DNA from: Imbricaverruca yamaguchii
Lineage: Eukaryota; Arthropoda; Thecostraca; Neoverrucidae
Direction: 5' to 3'
NCBI GenBank assembly: GCA_034440575.1
Contig: JAOTOL010001637.1
Location: forward strand, 898,501-962,500
Length of the DNA stretch: 64,000 bases
Numbering within the stretch: position 1 is the first letter of the stretch; each line of letters begins with the position of its first letter. Below are positions 37,673-51,275 of this stretch, piece by piece. The notes below the pieces were generated by a model, which was not told the origin of the DNA, made no database searches, and worked only from the letters and a program-made list of their open reading frames with translations. A program made the position numbers and the translations under genes.

Positions 37673-38640
37673 GTGACTGTCACATTCGCAATGGCGGAGG
37701 GAGTAGATCTTGTAATCTGCATCACGGTTTGCTACAACCTTGAACAATCGTCCGCGGGAACTATTCGAATGATTAAAAAGGCCTTTGGGGATGATCCAAT
37801 GAGTGAATACCAGATAAAACTGTGCTGCAGACGCTTTAAAGATGACTGGGCATCCGTTGAAAGCGATTCACAGCTTGGAAAGTCTCCAACAACCATAACA
37901 CCCGAAAATGTCGAACGCCTGCGTGTTGTGTTCAACGAAAAACGGCAATTGAGTGTGAGAATTGAATATCTATGGCATTCACAGCTTGGCATGAAACGTA
38001 AGACGGCAAAATTCACTCCGCAGCTCCTGTCATGAGAACAGAACGGATCTCGTGCTGAGGTTGCAGTGGACTTGCTTTAATTGGCTAACAATTATCCATA
38101 TTTTTCAAACAGGTCTTAACTGGATATGAGTCGTGGGTCTACGGCTACGACCCTGAAACAAAATCGCAGTCTTCCCAATGGAAGTAGCCTGCGTCTCCAC
38201 GTCCACAAAAAGGCGCCGCAAAGTCGTAGGGACGCCAAGGTCATGTTCAACGTAATTTTTATTTAACCGTGAAGGTGTTGTTCACCACGAATTCGCTCCT
38301 GTTCACCACGAATGTGCTCCTGTTCACCACGAATTCGCTCCTCCAGACCAGATAATAACAAAGGAGTACTACATTAAACTTCCTCGCCGGCTGAGGGCAT
38401 CCCTCAGCAGGCAGTAAGGAGAAAACGGCAGTAGCTGTGTGCAAGTGGTGACTGGCAGCTTCATCATGGCAATGCGCCCGTCCATCCTTCACGTCTCGTG
38501 CAAGGCTTTTTGGCAAAACGTTGCATCACCCAGGTCTCCAGCCCCCTACAACTGAGATTTGGCTCCTTGCGATTTCTGGCTTATCTCAGACCTAAACAAG
38601 TTGTGGTCATCAACATACCGCTGGAAGCTGAATTCCTCTC
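37673..38640 (+). pseudogene. mariner transposase pseudogene
   Basis: N-terminal helix-turn-helix part: SAGTIRMIKKAFGDDPMSEY, CCRRFKDDWASVESD, TPENVERLRVV (37.75-37.92 kb), followed by a stop at about 38033. In another frame the catalytic core reads VLTGYESWVYGYDPETKSQS (about 38.11-38.17 kb), where mariners have GDESW: the first catalytic Asp is replaced by Tyr. VHHEFAPP follows (about 38.28 kb) and is triplicated as a 21 bp tandem repeat. Downstream is an LAPCDFWL motif (about 38.56 kb), which includes a catalytic Asp. Multiple stops and shifts; clearly inactive. Confidence 0.85.
38278..38343. repeat. 21 bp triplication inside the mariner pseudogene
   Basis: GTTCACCACGAATTCGCTCC-type unit repeated three times with two base differences in the middle copy. 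It encodes HHEFAPV-like repeats where an ordinary mariner has one VHHEF segment. A local slippage or unequal-exchange event after inactivation. Confidence 0.9.
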
Positions 38641-38650
38641 TCCTTCCGCA

Positions 38651-40120
38651 TTTATGCCTTTTGTTACAGTTCAGGTCTCATGTTCCAAGCCAGCACGCAA
38701 TGGGATGCTAAATAAAAGCGCTGCGACGACAAGTCGGATGCAAGTGATATTAGATCATTGATGTAGAAACCTTCGCAACAACTACAAAAATAGTCGAATC
38801 GAGGTTGTCTCTGCAACTGCGCCCCTCCCCGCGCATATAAACCTTCCCTGACACACGGCCAAATAAAACTAGTGTTGCTGAAAACTTGAGCTTCAATATT
38901 AAATTATAAACCCCAATCGTGAGGGGGTTGATGGACCCTGACCGGTATTTTTTTCGCGCCTGCGACAAAACGGTGTGAACACGCTTCAACTCGGCATGAC
39001 TGGTAGGACAGCCTTTGCCAGTGCTTTGCTTTAAAAGTGACATGAGACATGAGACATGAGTCATATGAGTGTCCTATGACGTTGTAGGACGGAACGGGTC
39101 GAGTTCATCATGTCGGCATGTCAGCTTTGTCATATGAACAAAGTTGTCAGTTTGTTCATTATAGTGCGACAGTGGTATTGCTACGCTCTTCTTCTTTTTC
39201 CATAGAAACCGAGGAATGCCCGTTTATGACGAAGACAGGCGCAGGACCCCAAGGCGAGACCACACAAACTTGAGCACAAGTTACAATGATACTCATTCAC
39301 CATGTACACAAACACATTTGTCTGATCAACATCAGCATTCCGCACGAATGCATTCTATAAGTATCGGGGAGCGGTCTAGTAAGCGACAATGGTTGGGCTC
39401 AACAAAGCTTGCAGCACAACTCAGAGGAAAGCACATTCCAACTCAATGCATATCCATTCCAGTGCATTGTTCAGAATTGCTCAGCGGTAGTACTGATTCA
39501 TTTCGATAATTCGCCAACTTGCAAGAAGTTCCCAATCAGCTGTGGGGAGGACGTTCTTCCCAGCCTATGCCAGCGAAAACGTTCAGCGGTCGAGACGAGA
39601 AAACCAGCTACATTTCTCTTCGTCTTTATGTGCATTTTTAGACTGTGGTCAGACATCGTGTACAAAGAAACACTACATTCAAATAATCATAGCAAATAAT
39701 AATAATGGCATTGATCTTTGCAATACGAACTAACTGAACAAATCAACAAGATCCAGCAGGTAAACTGAATAGGAGGTATATCGCCTTGCATAGTTCTGAG
39801 TGTGTCATTTCCCCCTCCTATCATCTTCACTGATTATTTTGGCTCCTTGAATCTCACCTGAATTGAAGTTGTCGAACGGGCCTGTGAGAATAGCCACCGT
39901 GCTGGCGATGCTCACAGCTAGTACATACGTTGCTCCCCCAATCAATTTCAATGTCAATTTCATCAATTTCACATGTCTCCAGTGGTGGCCAGTACCATCC
40001 GAAATAAAGCTAGGGAAAATTCGCATGCATTACTCTCTGAATGATGCGTTACGTTGTGCAGCAGAATGCTGTTTTTTTTTCTACCGAAACGGTTGGCATA
40101 TGAGAAGCCATGTTAGTGTG
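38651..40120. other. No recognised feature
   Basis: Contains a short GACATGA run at about 39.04 kb; otherwise unassigned. Confidence 0.5.
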
Positions 40121-40125
40121 TCTGG

Positions 40126-40260
40126 TGGTGTCTGAACTACCTGGGGGAAAATAACGGCATGTTCAATCTCAACACCCTGTACTCACTGCTGTTTAAACTG
40201 GTGTCTGAACTACCTGGGAGAAAATAACGACATATTCGATCTCAACACCCTGTACTCAGA
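40126..40260. repeat. ~75 bp tandem duplication
   Basis: Two copies of a segment starting GTGTCTGAACTACCTGGG and including CTCAACACCCTGTACTCA, with a few substitutions. Confidence 0.85.
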
Positions 40261-40401
40261 GTGGTCACCATGTGCAGTACAGAAGTGGCTTAGAGTGGCC
40301 ACCATGTTAAGCCACCCTATCACCGGGGGTGCACCAATTTCACTTAACGTCACGTCATACCGAACGGCATTGGGGGACGCAGGCCCACAGTCAGCAAATC
40401 T

Positions 40402-40432
40402 CTGGGAACCAATCTCAGAGATTGGCTCCCAG
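40402..40432. repeat. 15 bp inverted repeat with 1-base loop
   Basis: CTGGGAACCAATCTC / GAGATTGGCTCCCAG, 14 of 15 paired around a single A. A strong short hairpin of unknown role. Confidence 0.9.
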
Positions 40433-40494
40433 AGTCGCAGTATAAGCGGCGACTTGCCGCGCCACTCGACCCATTGGGTCATAGAAGAAGCCTG

Positions 40495-40690
40495 TCGTTG
40501 GCGAGAATGCCATGAAAGCATCCCCAGTGTGAGTGGCGCGCACAGAGACGTCGTCCCAACTGATTACTCTGTCAAACGGCACACGGATAAGTGTTGCCTA
40601 AGCACTCCCAGTGCGAGGGGCGCGCACAGAGATGTCAACCGCATCTGATTACCCTGCCGAACGACAGATGGCGAAGCGTTGCCTGAGCAT
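40495..40690. repeat. ~100 bp imperfect direct repeat
   Basis: A GCGCGCACAGAGA(C/T)GTC word and flanking GAGCAT/AGCACT-CCCAGTG segments recur at about 40530 and 40617; a partial third similarity occurs near 40680. Confidence 0.7.
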
Positions 40691-40826
40691 TTCCGGTAGT
40701 TCAGGATGACACATGGACCGAAAAATACTATAAAAGGTGAGATGAAGCGATACACCCTTTGCACATTTTGCGTACAGAATACATCGCTCTGTACGGGTCT
40801 CGCATGTAGCGGCTGAGATGATAAAA

Positions 40827-42353
40827 TCACAGCCGATGCTCATACTCCAGAGACTGGAGGCAGTCTAGGTCCATGTGGTGAACTAGCCGCATGAGGAACT
40901 TACGCTGCACACTCTCAATGCAAACGCATTGACATTTAACGGCAACTGCCAAACTTGCTGAACTGTAGCCTGGGATAGACCGAATGCTTGCGCTACAAGT
41001 AGCAAGAGTTGCCAGCTTATTCAGATTGCGGCAGGGGAGATGGACTAAAGTCAGAATGAGTGAGCCAAGCGACCTACTACCTTCAGACATGGCACTAAAA
41101 ATACAAAAAAGTGAGTTTTTGTTGTATCCAGGATGAATCCCAAATATCGTTCAGTACTGACGTTTTCAAGTCGTTTTCGAGTCGTCGTTGTGTAGTTTAT
41201 TTTAAATGAAAAGGATTGAATATCCAATTTAAATTGACTTTAAAGGATCAATATTTTGGCACATTTATGTTGAGTTTCCAGTCGGCTCTCAGCAGCGTAT
41301 TACTGCATCAATGTACCTCTGTAACACACGGACATTGTGCACGCTTTTAAGCTATTAAAAAAAATGTTGAGATCTTCAGCAAAGACAAAACAATTTGTCT
41401 TGACTACAGATTGCAGGCCGTTCACAAAGAGATCAAACAACAGTAAGGAGATCAATGCACCTTCTGGCGTGCCCGACACAGCAGGTACCTAATCAGACGC
41501 ATCCCCATTAAGCAATACTCCCTGGCTTCGTCTCCTCCGGCATTTCAGCCACCCCAGAGCTTGCCCACCGGCACCATGCATACGCTACAGTGTATGCAGA
41601 AAACGTTGGGTTTCACTTTGAAATGCGCTAGAAAAGTCTACCCAGCTGCGTCCAGCTGAGCACTCTGAGAGATTGATCTTCACCCATGCAATAAAAAATG
41701 ATGCTGGCCTAGTGGCACAAGAACGATGCGGGACGATGCCATGCCGGGATGCGGGCAGGTGATGACTGATATGATGCATGAGTTGATCGCAAACAATCTT
41801 CGCCGCCCCCGAAAAAAATGTCACAAGGTGGCAGCAGTGGAACCGATCGACAATTTTCTAGGAGCTTGCGAGAACCTTTTTTTAAGATAGGGATACAATT
41901 GGTTTTCACCCGCCGTTAGGGATAGGCATCACATATTAATCGCACGGTAAAAAGCGTCCATAGAGTGACAGCTATCTTCTCGACGCACTCACGCAGGATC
42001 CATGCGCTCAATCCATATGGGACGCATGCTTCGCCGACAACATTCATCAACAAATAGCAGACTGATTAATCAGACAATGTAAATGAGTCATGAAATCCGC
42101 ATGACATCCAGGGATGTCCTGGAAATTCGTGACGACTGGGGTCGGAAAATCTTGCCGCAAATGCGCGGAGTACGTTTGCTTGCGGAGTAAGAGTAAGTAA
42201 GTTTGCTCTAAGCACATCGTCCGATACCTGAACACCCTTACATTTTAGCATCGACACCCCCTTCGTCTGCTTGAAGCAATTCAAAAGGGACCAGAAGGGA
42301 TTCGACCTTGCCACAAAATCGCTGACAAGACCACAAGATGTTCCTAATAACAA
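40827..42353 (-). mobile_element. LINE-D: degraded Jockey-like LINE (RT region only)
   Basis: RT-type segments are in order on the minus strand from about 42.35 kb down to 40.83 kb. No ORF1 or endonuclease was recognised and no tail was found, so both ends are truncated or eroded. Confidence 0.8.
40827..42353 (-). pseudogene. LINE-D reverse transcriptase pseudogene
   Basis: From the 5' side: a pre-RT linker (ARSNPFWSLLNCFKQTKGVS, about 42.3 kb), IPILKKGSRKLLENCRSVPL (about 41.9 kb, fingers), CDQLMHHISHHLPASRHGIV (about 41.77 kb), VDFSSAFQSETQRFL (about 41.62 kb), SGTPEGALISLLLFDLFVNG (about 41.45 kb, PQG is PEG), CFVFAEDLNIF (about 41.37 kb) and thumb SVQRKFLMRLVHHMDLD (about 40.9 kb). The catalytic FADD is FAED, so the first Asp of the pair is lost. 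Frames change at least four times. Confidence 0.85.
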
Positions 42354-42489
42354 TCCTCAACACATGCTTCAAATCAGTCAGTATTCGTAGTCAACTTTAA
42401 CACATACGTCATTTGGATGACGCTTCACGTGCTTGAAATTACCCTGTTTGTGTTATCCATATATCTATCAAAACAATGGACAGAAGCTA

Positions 42490-43740
42490 CCTATCTATTG
42501 AGCCCTTCCTTAAAAAGGAATACAGGCGTACTAGAAAGAGTGCAGATAAAATATACTATGCTCATAAGTGGACTAGGCAATTTACAATATGGCGATAGGC
42601 TTATATCATCAGATATGTATTAACTCAAATATCGGAGATGCAGGGATGATGACTGAAATGCTTAACCCGTCCCGTCTCGGGGGGAGGGGTCTTCAACCGC
42701 CCCCCCTCTCCCGCTCAGATTTTTTGCGGATAGCGGATCAACGGCGCGCGGCAGCACGCCCAAATTTGGCAAACCTTTTGCCACATTAATTTGACATGCT
42801 GATTCGAAATGTTTAGGTCAGGTCATCTAGGGTCAACGAGTTAGTCAAGGTAAAGTGAGGTCACCCCAAAAAAGTTCAACCAGTCGTCACGCTTTAACGG
42901 ATACAGATATGTTAATGAAACTTTCAGCGTTTGCTTATCTTTACGGATGCAGCAAAACGCACAAGTGGAATTTTTCTCTTTTTTTAAGTTATTTTTTTTT
43001 ACTACATATAAATTCTGCGTATTTGCCAACTTGCAGTTCAAATACAGGATTCTGGCTAAAGTAAGCATTTTTATTAGGAAAAGCTGACTTCCAACAACGT
43101 TTCTCGGTCTGCTCTACCCATTGGGAAAGGAAAATTAAAGAAAACTTGAAAACTCAAAATTTCAATATTTCAACAAACAAACAAAAATTGCGAGGCCAAA
43201 CAAAATTATAGCCCTGGTCGATTTAGCTGTCCCTTTCTCATTCCAAATACTTTTTTTCATATATCCTCAAAATGAACTCCTCAGAGTCAAAAACATAATG
43301 GTAGTCGTGAAGTCGTGAAAGTCTAGCCCCCCCCCCCCCTCTCTCTCTGGTGACGTCACTTTTGGGGGAAATTGTTTTGGAGGGTGGACCCGGACCCTAC
43401 TCGTAGAACGCTTTCCGATGACAACTCTTTCGTTTTCGTGCGATGCTTAGTTTGAATTTGAGAGGGGGTTCTTCAACCGCCCCCCCCCCCGTGACGGGGT
43501 GCGAGGATTTGACCGGAAAGACGGCGCGGGTTAGGACAATTTCAACCGACATAATGCTCTTCAAGTTATGGAATCGCGCAGGGGTGATCAATTCAGGTTT
43601 GACAAGTCAGTCAGGTTAGACAATATGGCAATGAAACGCCAACAGGCTTTCAGTCAAAAGGTCGTTGATCAACGCAACAGGCTGCCTGCTAATGTGGATA
43701 GTACCTCATTGAACGTATTGAAGAAAAAAACATGGTGGAC
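42490..43740 (+). mobile_element. LINE-E: RT C-terminal relic split by ~950 bp
   Basis: 42.50-42.60 kb encodes LKRNTGVLERVQIKYTMLIS then GLGNLQYGDRL. 43.57-43.74 kb encodes KRQQAFSQKVVDQRNRLP then VDSTSLNVLKKK. These are adjacent thumb/C-terminal segments of CR1-like ORF2 proteins, which elsewhere lie about 50 residues apart. The material between (42.61-43.56 kb) is probably an insertion; it holds two direct GTTCTTCAACCGCCCCCC-type blocks (about 42.68 and 43.47 kb) and a poly-C/CT run, but its ends could not be set. Confidence 0.65.
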
Positions 43741-43844
43741 ACATTCTTGGGCATCAGAAATTGTTTTCGACTTTAAGTTGTGCAGTGAGAGCATGAGAAT
43801 TAGGGGTATGTGGGATGGTCTTGATTATGTGTGTACTGGACAGG

Positions 43845-43899
43845 TGGTGGTGGATTGGAGTTTAGGGGAGCGTCGACATCAAGGGTCATTTTGCGCCCA
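43845..43899 (-). mobile_element. 55 bp LINE 3'-end insertion (hairpin type)
   Basis: Flanked by identical 15-mers TGTGTACTGGACAGG (43830-43844 and 43900-43914). Minus strand: TGGGCGCAAAATGACC, loop, GTCGACGCTCCCC, then AATCCACCACCA. One stem pair is changed (GCTCCC against GGGCGC). Confidence 0.93.
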
Positions 43900-44457
43900 T
43901 GTGTACTGGACAGGCACGGCCATGACGGACACTTGATAGGTGATAGTGTGACACTGTAATTGTGCGATAATACGGTCGATAATTTCCTTTGATGTCGCTG
44001 ACCTTGATGTCAACGAGCAGTTCACGCATAAAGAGAACAACTAAGGGAATCGAGGGAACGCACATGACTGACGACGTTCAATCAAAGAGTAGTAAATCGT
44101 TGCAGTGTGCTACCCGAGGAGGAGGTGCGGACCCATTCACTGGGTGTGTTTTTTATAAAAAGGAATTATGATGTCTTCAGACGTCGGCGGGCAGCAGTCG
44201 GCCTCCGCCCAGGCATGGTAGCCTGCACCCGCCGCCACAAGAATTCAACAGAATGTGACACATCACACGCACGCTCACCCACCGCCAGCTGACGGAAATC
44301 GGCCGCCAATGGCTTCGTTGCGAGCCGCATACATCCACCTGGGCAGAGCAGCCGTGTACGGACGCCGTCTGGCCGACGATCACGGCCGAGGTCGCACTTT
44401 GTGTCGGAGCGGCGCCGTCTCGGCAGCATCTGGCGCAAACTTCCGTCCGACGCTCAC

Positions 44458-44654
44458 CTTTCGAGCCTGCCCAGCTTCTTGATCTCATGCTGCAGCTGGT
44501 GGACGTGCTGGCGCCGGTGCCGGCCCACCAGCTGCGCCAGCTGCTGGCTGTCCTCGCCGCTGACTGAGCGAGCCAACCGCCGCCCACCTGGCGACCGAAA
44601 CACACGCGTCCCGTGAGGCGCCAGCCACGTTCGCTGCAGCCGCACCGGCAAAAT
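44458..44654 (-). CDS. Possible host exon of unknown function
   Basis: A minus-strand frame reads ILPVRLQRTWLAPHG, RSVSGEDSQQLAQLVGRHRR and QLQHEIKKLGRLER, amphipathic and partly helical. It ends in a good donor GAAAG|GTGAGC (exon end 44458). An acceptor-like CTCATGAGGCAG|AT lies at 44654. It has the same strand as the 30-31.7 kb exon and lies 13 kb upstream of it, so the two could belong to one gene; I see no proof. Overlapping frames are also open. Confidence 0.35.
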
Positions 44655-46364
44655 CTGCCTCATGAGGTAGAGGGTCAGCCGAGGGGAGGGCGATGGGAGA
44701 CGGGGGGGGGGGGTCGATGGGTGCTCCGTTGTCATTTCGTTTCTGATTCGGATGACACTGTGAAAGAACATGTGAAGAGTTACTGATGGGTGGCGACACA
44801 TCATTAGTATGTTCCAGTGTGATTAGTTCATTAGTGGAGGACATTGTGTTTAAATTAAGAAATATTTTGGAAAATGGTAGGGAATGAGACAAGTATTTTC
44901 ATCTAATGTCAGATCTTTTGTTTGTTAATCGCATTTTCGAGGGTCCATAAAAGCTTCGTCCTAGAGGTTCCCGTTATGAAAATTCACATGAAATAGATTC
45001 CATTCCAAAATTTACGTAGTCCTGTTTGGCATTACACTGACATACAAAGTATCATAAAATGTTGTGCAGTTAATAGCGATACGCCTTCGAACCTGAGCTG
45101 AATTTTTGTCAAGGTGCGAATACTTGTATTCACATCCGACGGACAAATGAAAATTAATTCGGACATACTGGTGGAACACCATTCAAATGTCCCAGGTAAG
45201 CCGCTGCTTCTACTGGTGCCATGGCTTGTCCAGCGGCACACCGTTGGCATGTTCCAGATAAGCCGCTGATTCTTGTCAGACCGCACATTTTGTTAGAAAA
45301 TTTTCCGTGTTCCAAGTTCGTTCAGGGACATACGCTGCGAGTAGCTTAAAAATAGCTAAAGCTAGCATAAGACGTCATTGCAGGCACTGGACTACGGAGG
45401 ACGAGATACCGTGGAGTATCTCGACGAGGTCCGCTGCTTTAGGCACAGGATCGGGCGACATCCCGCGAGAAGGGATATATGAACAGACTGCAGCTGCTTA
45501 CCTTGGCAGGCCGCAAGAGCATACACGTTATTCGATCCAAGTTTCGAAGTGCAAGAACTTCAGAAATCAATAAGACTTATTTCGGCAAGCCGGCACAGTA
45601 CATACATTTTGATCAGTGTGCTCGATATTCGGTTGGGAAATTGAATAGCGGAACTAGAGCTTTCAATGTCGACATATGCAAATTGAAAATAGTGAATCCA
45701 CTCCAGCTCAAATTGACTACACGTGACCGGAAATCGGCCCCATCTACTCAATGATGCATATACCTTAAACGAAATTTGCTATGCCGGATTGTTCACTTCG
45801 CATAGCTACCATGTTGCACCATGGAATTTGTTATCGCATTTGGCCTTTTCGTTCAATGCATTGTACATACACTGTACACCAGTCACACAGCCAACCGACC
45901 CCGGGGCACGCGGGTCGCGGGACATAACCACGTGACCACGTGAACGGCGGCTGGCTGGTCGGTGCTCAGTCGTTGTCCGCTGGACCGGCACGGCCCAGGT
46001 TCTGCCATAAAAGTACGCCTCTGAACAAAAAATCGCCTACTTCAAAACCAACATTGGGGGTGAAAACCGTTAATAAAAGTATTAAAAAGACATGACTTTT
46101 TATTGCCGTAAGGAAAGGATCATGGCGTATTTATTTTCATTATTCACTTTAATTCTGCTTCACCACGTACAGACAAAAGCCATGTGTGGTAAAACTATAA
46201 ATTTAAATTACTGAAACGGCATGTCATGTTTACTTATGATGATAAAAAAAGGTCTCAGGTATAACTCTGCGTAAACGAATAACTAAATACGATGCAACAG
46301 AAGTCATTAAGATCTCGAAAGCGTGATGGCCGTGCCGGGCCGAGTGGCTCAGTTGGCCTTCCGT
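44655..46364. other. No recognised feature
   Basis: Includes a G11 run at about 44.7 kb; otherwise AT-rich and unassigned. Confidence 0.5.
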
Positions 46365-47597
46365 AGCGTGCACACGGTAGGCCTTCTGTAGCGTGCACAC
46401 GACAGGCCTTCCGTAGCGTGCACACTACAGGCCTGTACCGTGCACACGGCATGCATTCTGTACCGTGCACACGGCAGGCCTTCTGTAGCGTGCACACGGC
46501 AGGCCTTCTGTAGCGTGCACACGGCAGGCCTTCTGTAGCGTGCACACGGCAGGCCTTCTGTAGCGTGCACACGGCAGGCCTTCTGTAGCGTGCACACGGC
46601 AGGCCTTCGTAGCGTGCACACGCAGGCCTGTACCGTGCACACGGCAGGCCTTCTGTACCGTGCACACGGCAGGCCTTCTGTAGCGTGCACACGGCACGCC
46701 TTCTGTAGCGTGCACACGGCAGGCCTATAGAGTGCACACGACACGCCTTCTGTAGCGTGCACACGACAGGCCTTCTGTAGCGTGAACACGGCAGGCCTAT
46801 AGCGTGCACACGGCACGCCTTCTGTAGCGTGCACACGACAGGCCTTCCGTAGCGTGCACAAGGCAGGCCTGCAGCGTGAACACGGCACGCCTGTAGCGTG
46901 CACACGACAGGCCTTCCGTAGCGTGCACACGGCAGGCCTTCTGTAGTGTGCACACGGCACGCCTTCTGTAGCGTGCACACGGCAGGCCTATAGAGTGCAC
47001 ACGACACGCCTTCTGTAGCGTGCACACGACAGGCCTTCCGTAGCGTGCACAAGGCAGGCCTGCAGCGTGAACACGGCACGCCTGTAGCGTGCACACGACA
47101 GGCCTTCCGTAGGGTGCACACGGCAGGCCTTCTGTAGTGTGCACACGGCAGGCCTTCTGTAGCGTGCACACGGCAGGCCTTCTGTAGTGTGCACACGACA
47201 GGGCTATGGTGTGCACACGGCAGGCCTTCTCTAGCGTGCACACGGCACGCCTTCTGTAGCGTGCACACGGCACCCCTTCTGTAGCGTGCACACGACAGGC
47301 CTTCCGTAGCGTGCACAAGGCAGGCCTTCAGCGTGAACACGGCACGCCTGTAGCGTGCACACGACAGGCCTTCCGTAGCGTGCACACGGCAGGCCTTCTG
47401 TAGTGTGCACACGGCAGGTCTACGGTGTGCACACGGCAGGCCTGTAGCGTGCACACGGCACGCCTGTAGCGTGCACACGACAGGCCTTCCGTAGCGTGCA
47501 CACGGCAGGCCTTCTGTAGTGTGCACACGGCAGGCCTACGGTGTGCACACGGCAGGCCTGTAGCGTGCACACGGCAGGCCTTCTGTAGTGTGCACAA
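46365..47597. repeat. 25 bp minisatellite (about 50 copies) with higher-order structure
   Basis: Units are built on CTGTAGCGTGCACACGGCAG and four to five further bases, with 18-20 bp shortened units interspersed. Blocks of about 200 bp containing the same order of variants (for example at about 46.8-46.92 and about 46.98-47.11 kb) show segmental duplication inside the array. Each unit carries a GTGCAC palindrome. The 423-residue minus-strand ORF is only the repeat. Confidence 0.96.

Positions 47598-50176
<2,579 letters not shown>

Positions 50177-50232
<56 letters not shown>
50177..50232. repeat. (TA)n microsatellite, right half of the split tract
   Basis: About 55 bp of TA resuming directly after the hAT-2 right end, preceded by a TATT variant. 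Confidence 0.97.
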
Positions 50233-50238
<6 letters not shown>

Positions 50239-50359
50239 GGATCACGAAAATATCCTCATTTCCTAAAGCAGTGGGGGACATTTGAAATAATTCATATATA
50301 GTACCAAAATACGCCTGAGGTCTGACACACACGGACATGGACAAGGACATGGTTATGGG

Positions 50360-50570
50360 TTATGGACATTAGCGCAGAGACACAGACTCAGGCACAGACA
50401 CAGACACAGAGATACAGACACAGAGACACAGACACACAGAGACACAGATACACAGACACAGATACCAAGGATGCGGAGCCGGGAAAATTTTGGACGGCTC
50501 CGGCTCCGACTTCGGCTCCGGGGAAGTATCCCGGCTCCGGCTCCGGCTCTGGCTCCGTACATCCCAAACG
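50360..50570. repeat. (ACACAG)n run plus (GGCTCC)n run, locus 1
   Basis: 50.37-50.47 kb is an imperfect ACACAGAGACACAGAT repeat. After a ~45 bp joining segment it passes into GGCTCCGGCTCCG repeats (50.49-50.56 kb). The same two repeat types recur in reverse order at 51.1 kb. Confidence 0.85.
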
Positions 50571-51114
50571 TGATCGATCCATTAGGTAAGAGCCAGGGGA
50601 TGCAAAAAAAGTTAGCTGCGACCACTCAGAGGCGCAAACTACAGATAATTATAAGCAACTTCCACATATAAACCATGTATCTGTTTTTAAATAAACACCC
50701 GCCCCCGCTCAAATCACTTTTCGGTGTCATGCCCTCGTAACCTGACGCTCGCTTCGTGCCGTATTGGGGAAATCAGAAGAGGGGAGACTCGAATCAACAA
50801 TACTCCCCATCCCGTGAAGGGTCCAAGGAGTACCATTGTTGTACATTTTAATGTTTGACCTCATTTCTAATAAGGTACAACAACCCGTTGATGATGGAAA
50901 CAATGAACTGAACTAAACTGAACATGGAACTATTGCACTGACTGCTGAGGCTGGAATATGGTTATTGGTTTTTCTACAATTATTTGATGATATTTTTACA
51001 TGTTACTCGTATTTAAGCATTTTGGCTTTTAAAAATGCGTTTTCATACCATACCATACCATACTAAGTATAATGTGTTCATTTCACGTTTGCCAATTTTG
51101 TTTAATTTTCACCT
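50571..51114. other. No recognised feature
   Basis: Spacer between two related simple-repeat loci; a short CATACCATAC run at about 51.05 kb. Confidence 0.5.
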
Positions 51115-51275
51115 CTTTCGAAGTCGGAGCCGCCCTGCTTTTGACGGCTCCGGCTCCGGCTCCGGCTCCTCATCCCTGACAGATACACAGATACACAGAC
51201 ACAGATACACAGAGACACAGCTACACAGAGACACAGATACACAGACACACACACAGACACGCACGCACGCACGCA
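51115..51275. repeat. (GGCTCC)n run plus (ACACAG)n run, locus 2
   Basis: TTTTGACGGCTCCGGCTCC at about 51.14 kb matches TTTTGGACGGCTCCGGCTCC at about 50.49 kb. Here the GGCTCC run comes first and ATACACAGACACAG repeats follow, ending in (GCAC)n. Confidence 0.85.

Larger units (their letters stand above)
37490..38650 (+). mobile_element. mariner (Tc1/mariner superfamily) relic
   Basis: It begins with a TACGAGGTCTGTCCGGAAG terminus typical of mariner inverted repeats and contains a broken transposase. No matching right TIR was found before about 38.75 kb, so the 3' end is eroded or truncated. Target TA cannot be verified. Confidence 0.85.

Noticed and set aside
46255..47526. 423-residue minus-strand ORF with repeated Cys-Arg-Val-His units
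   Set aside because: Produced by the 25 bp minisatellite; multiple overlapping frames are equally open and no domain is present.
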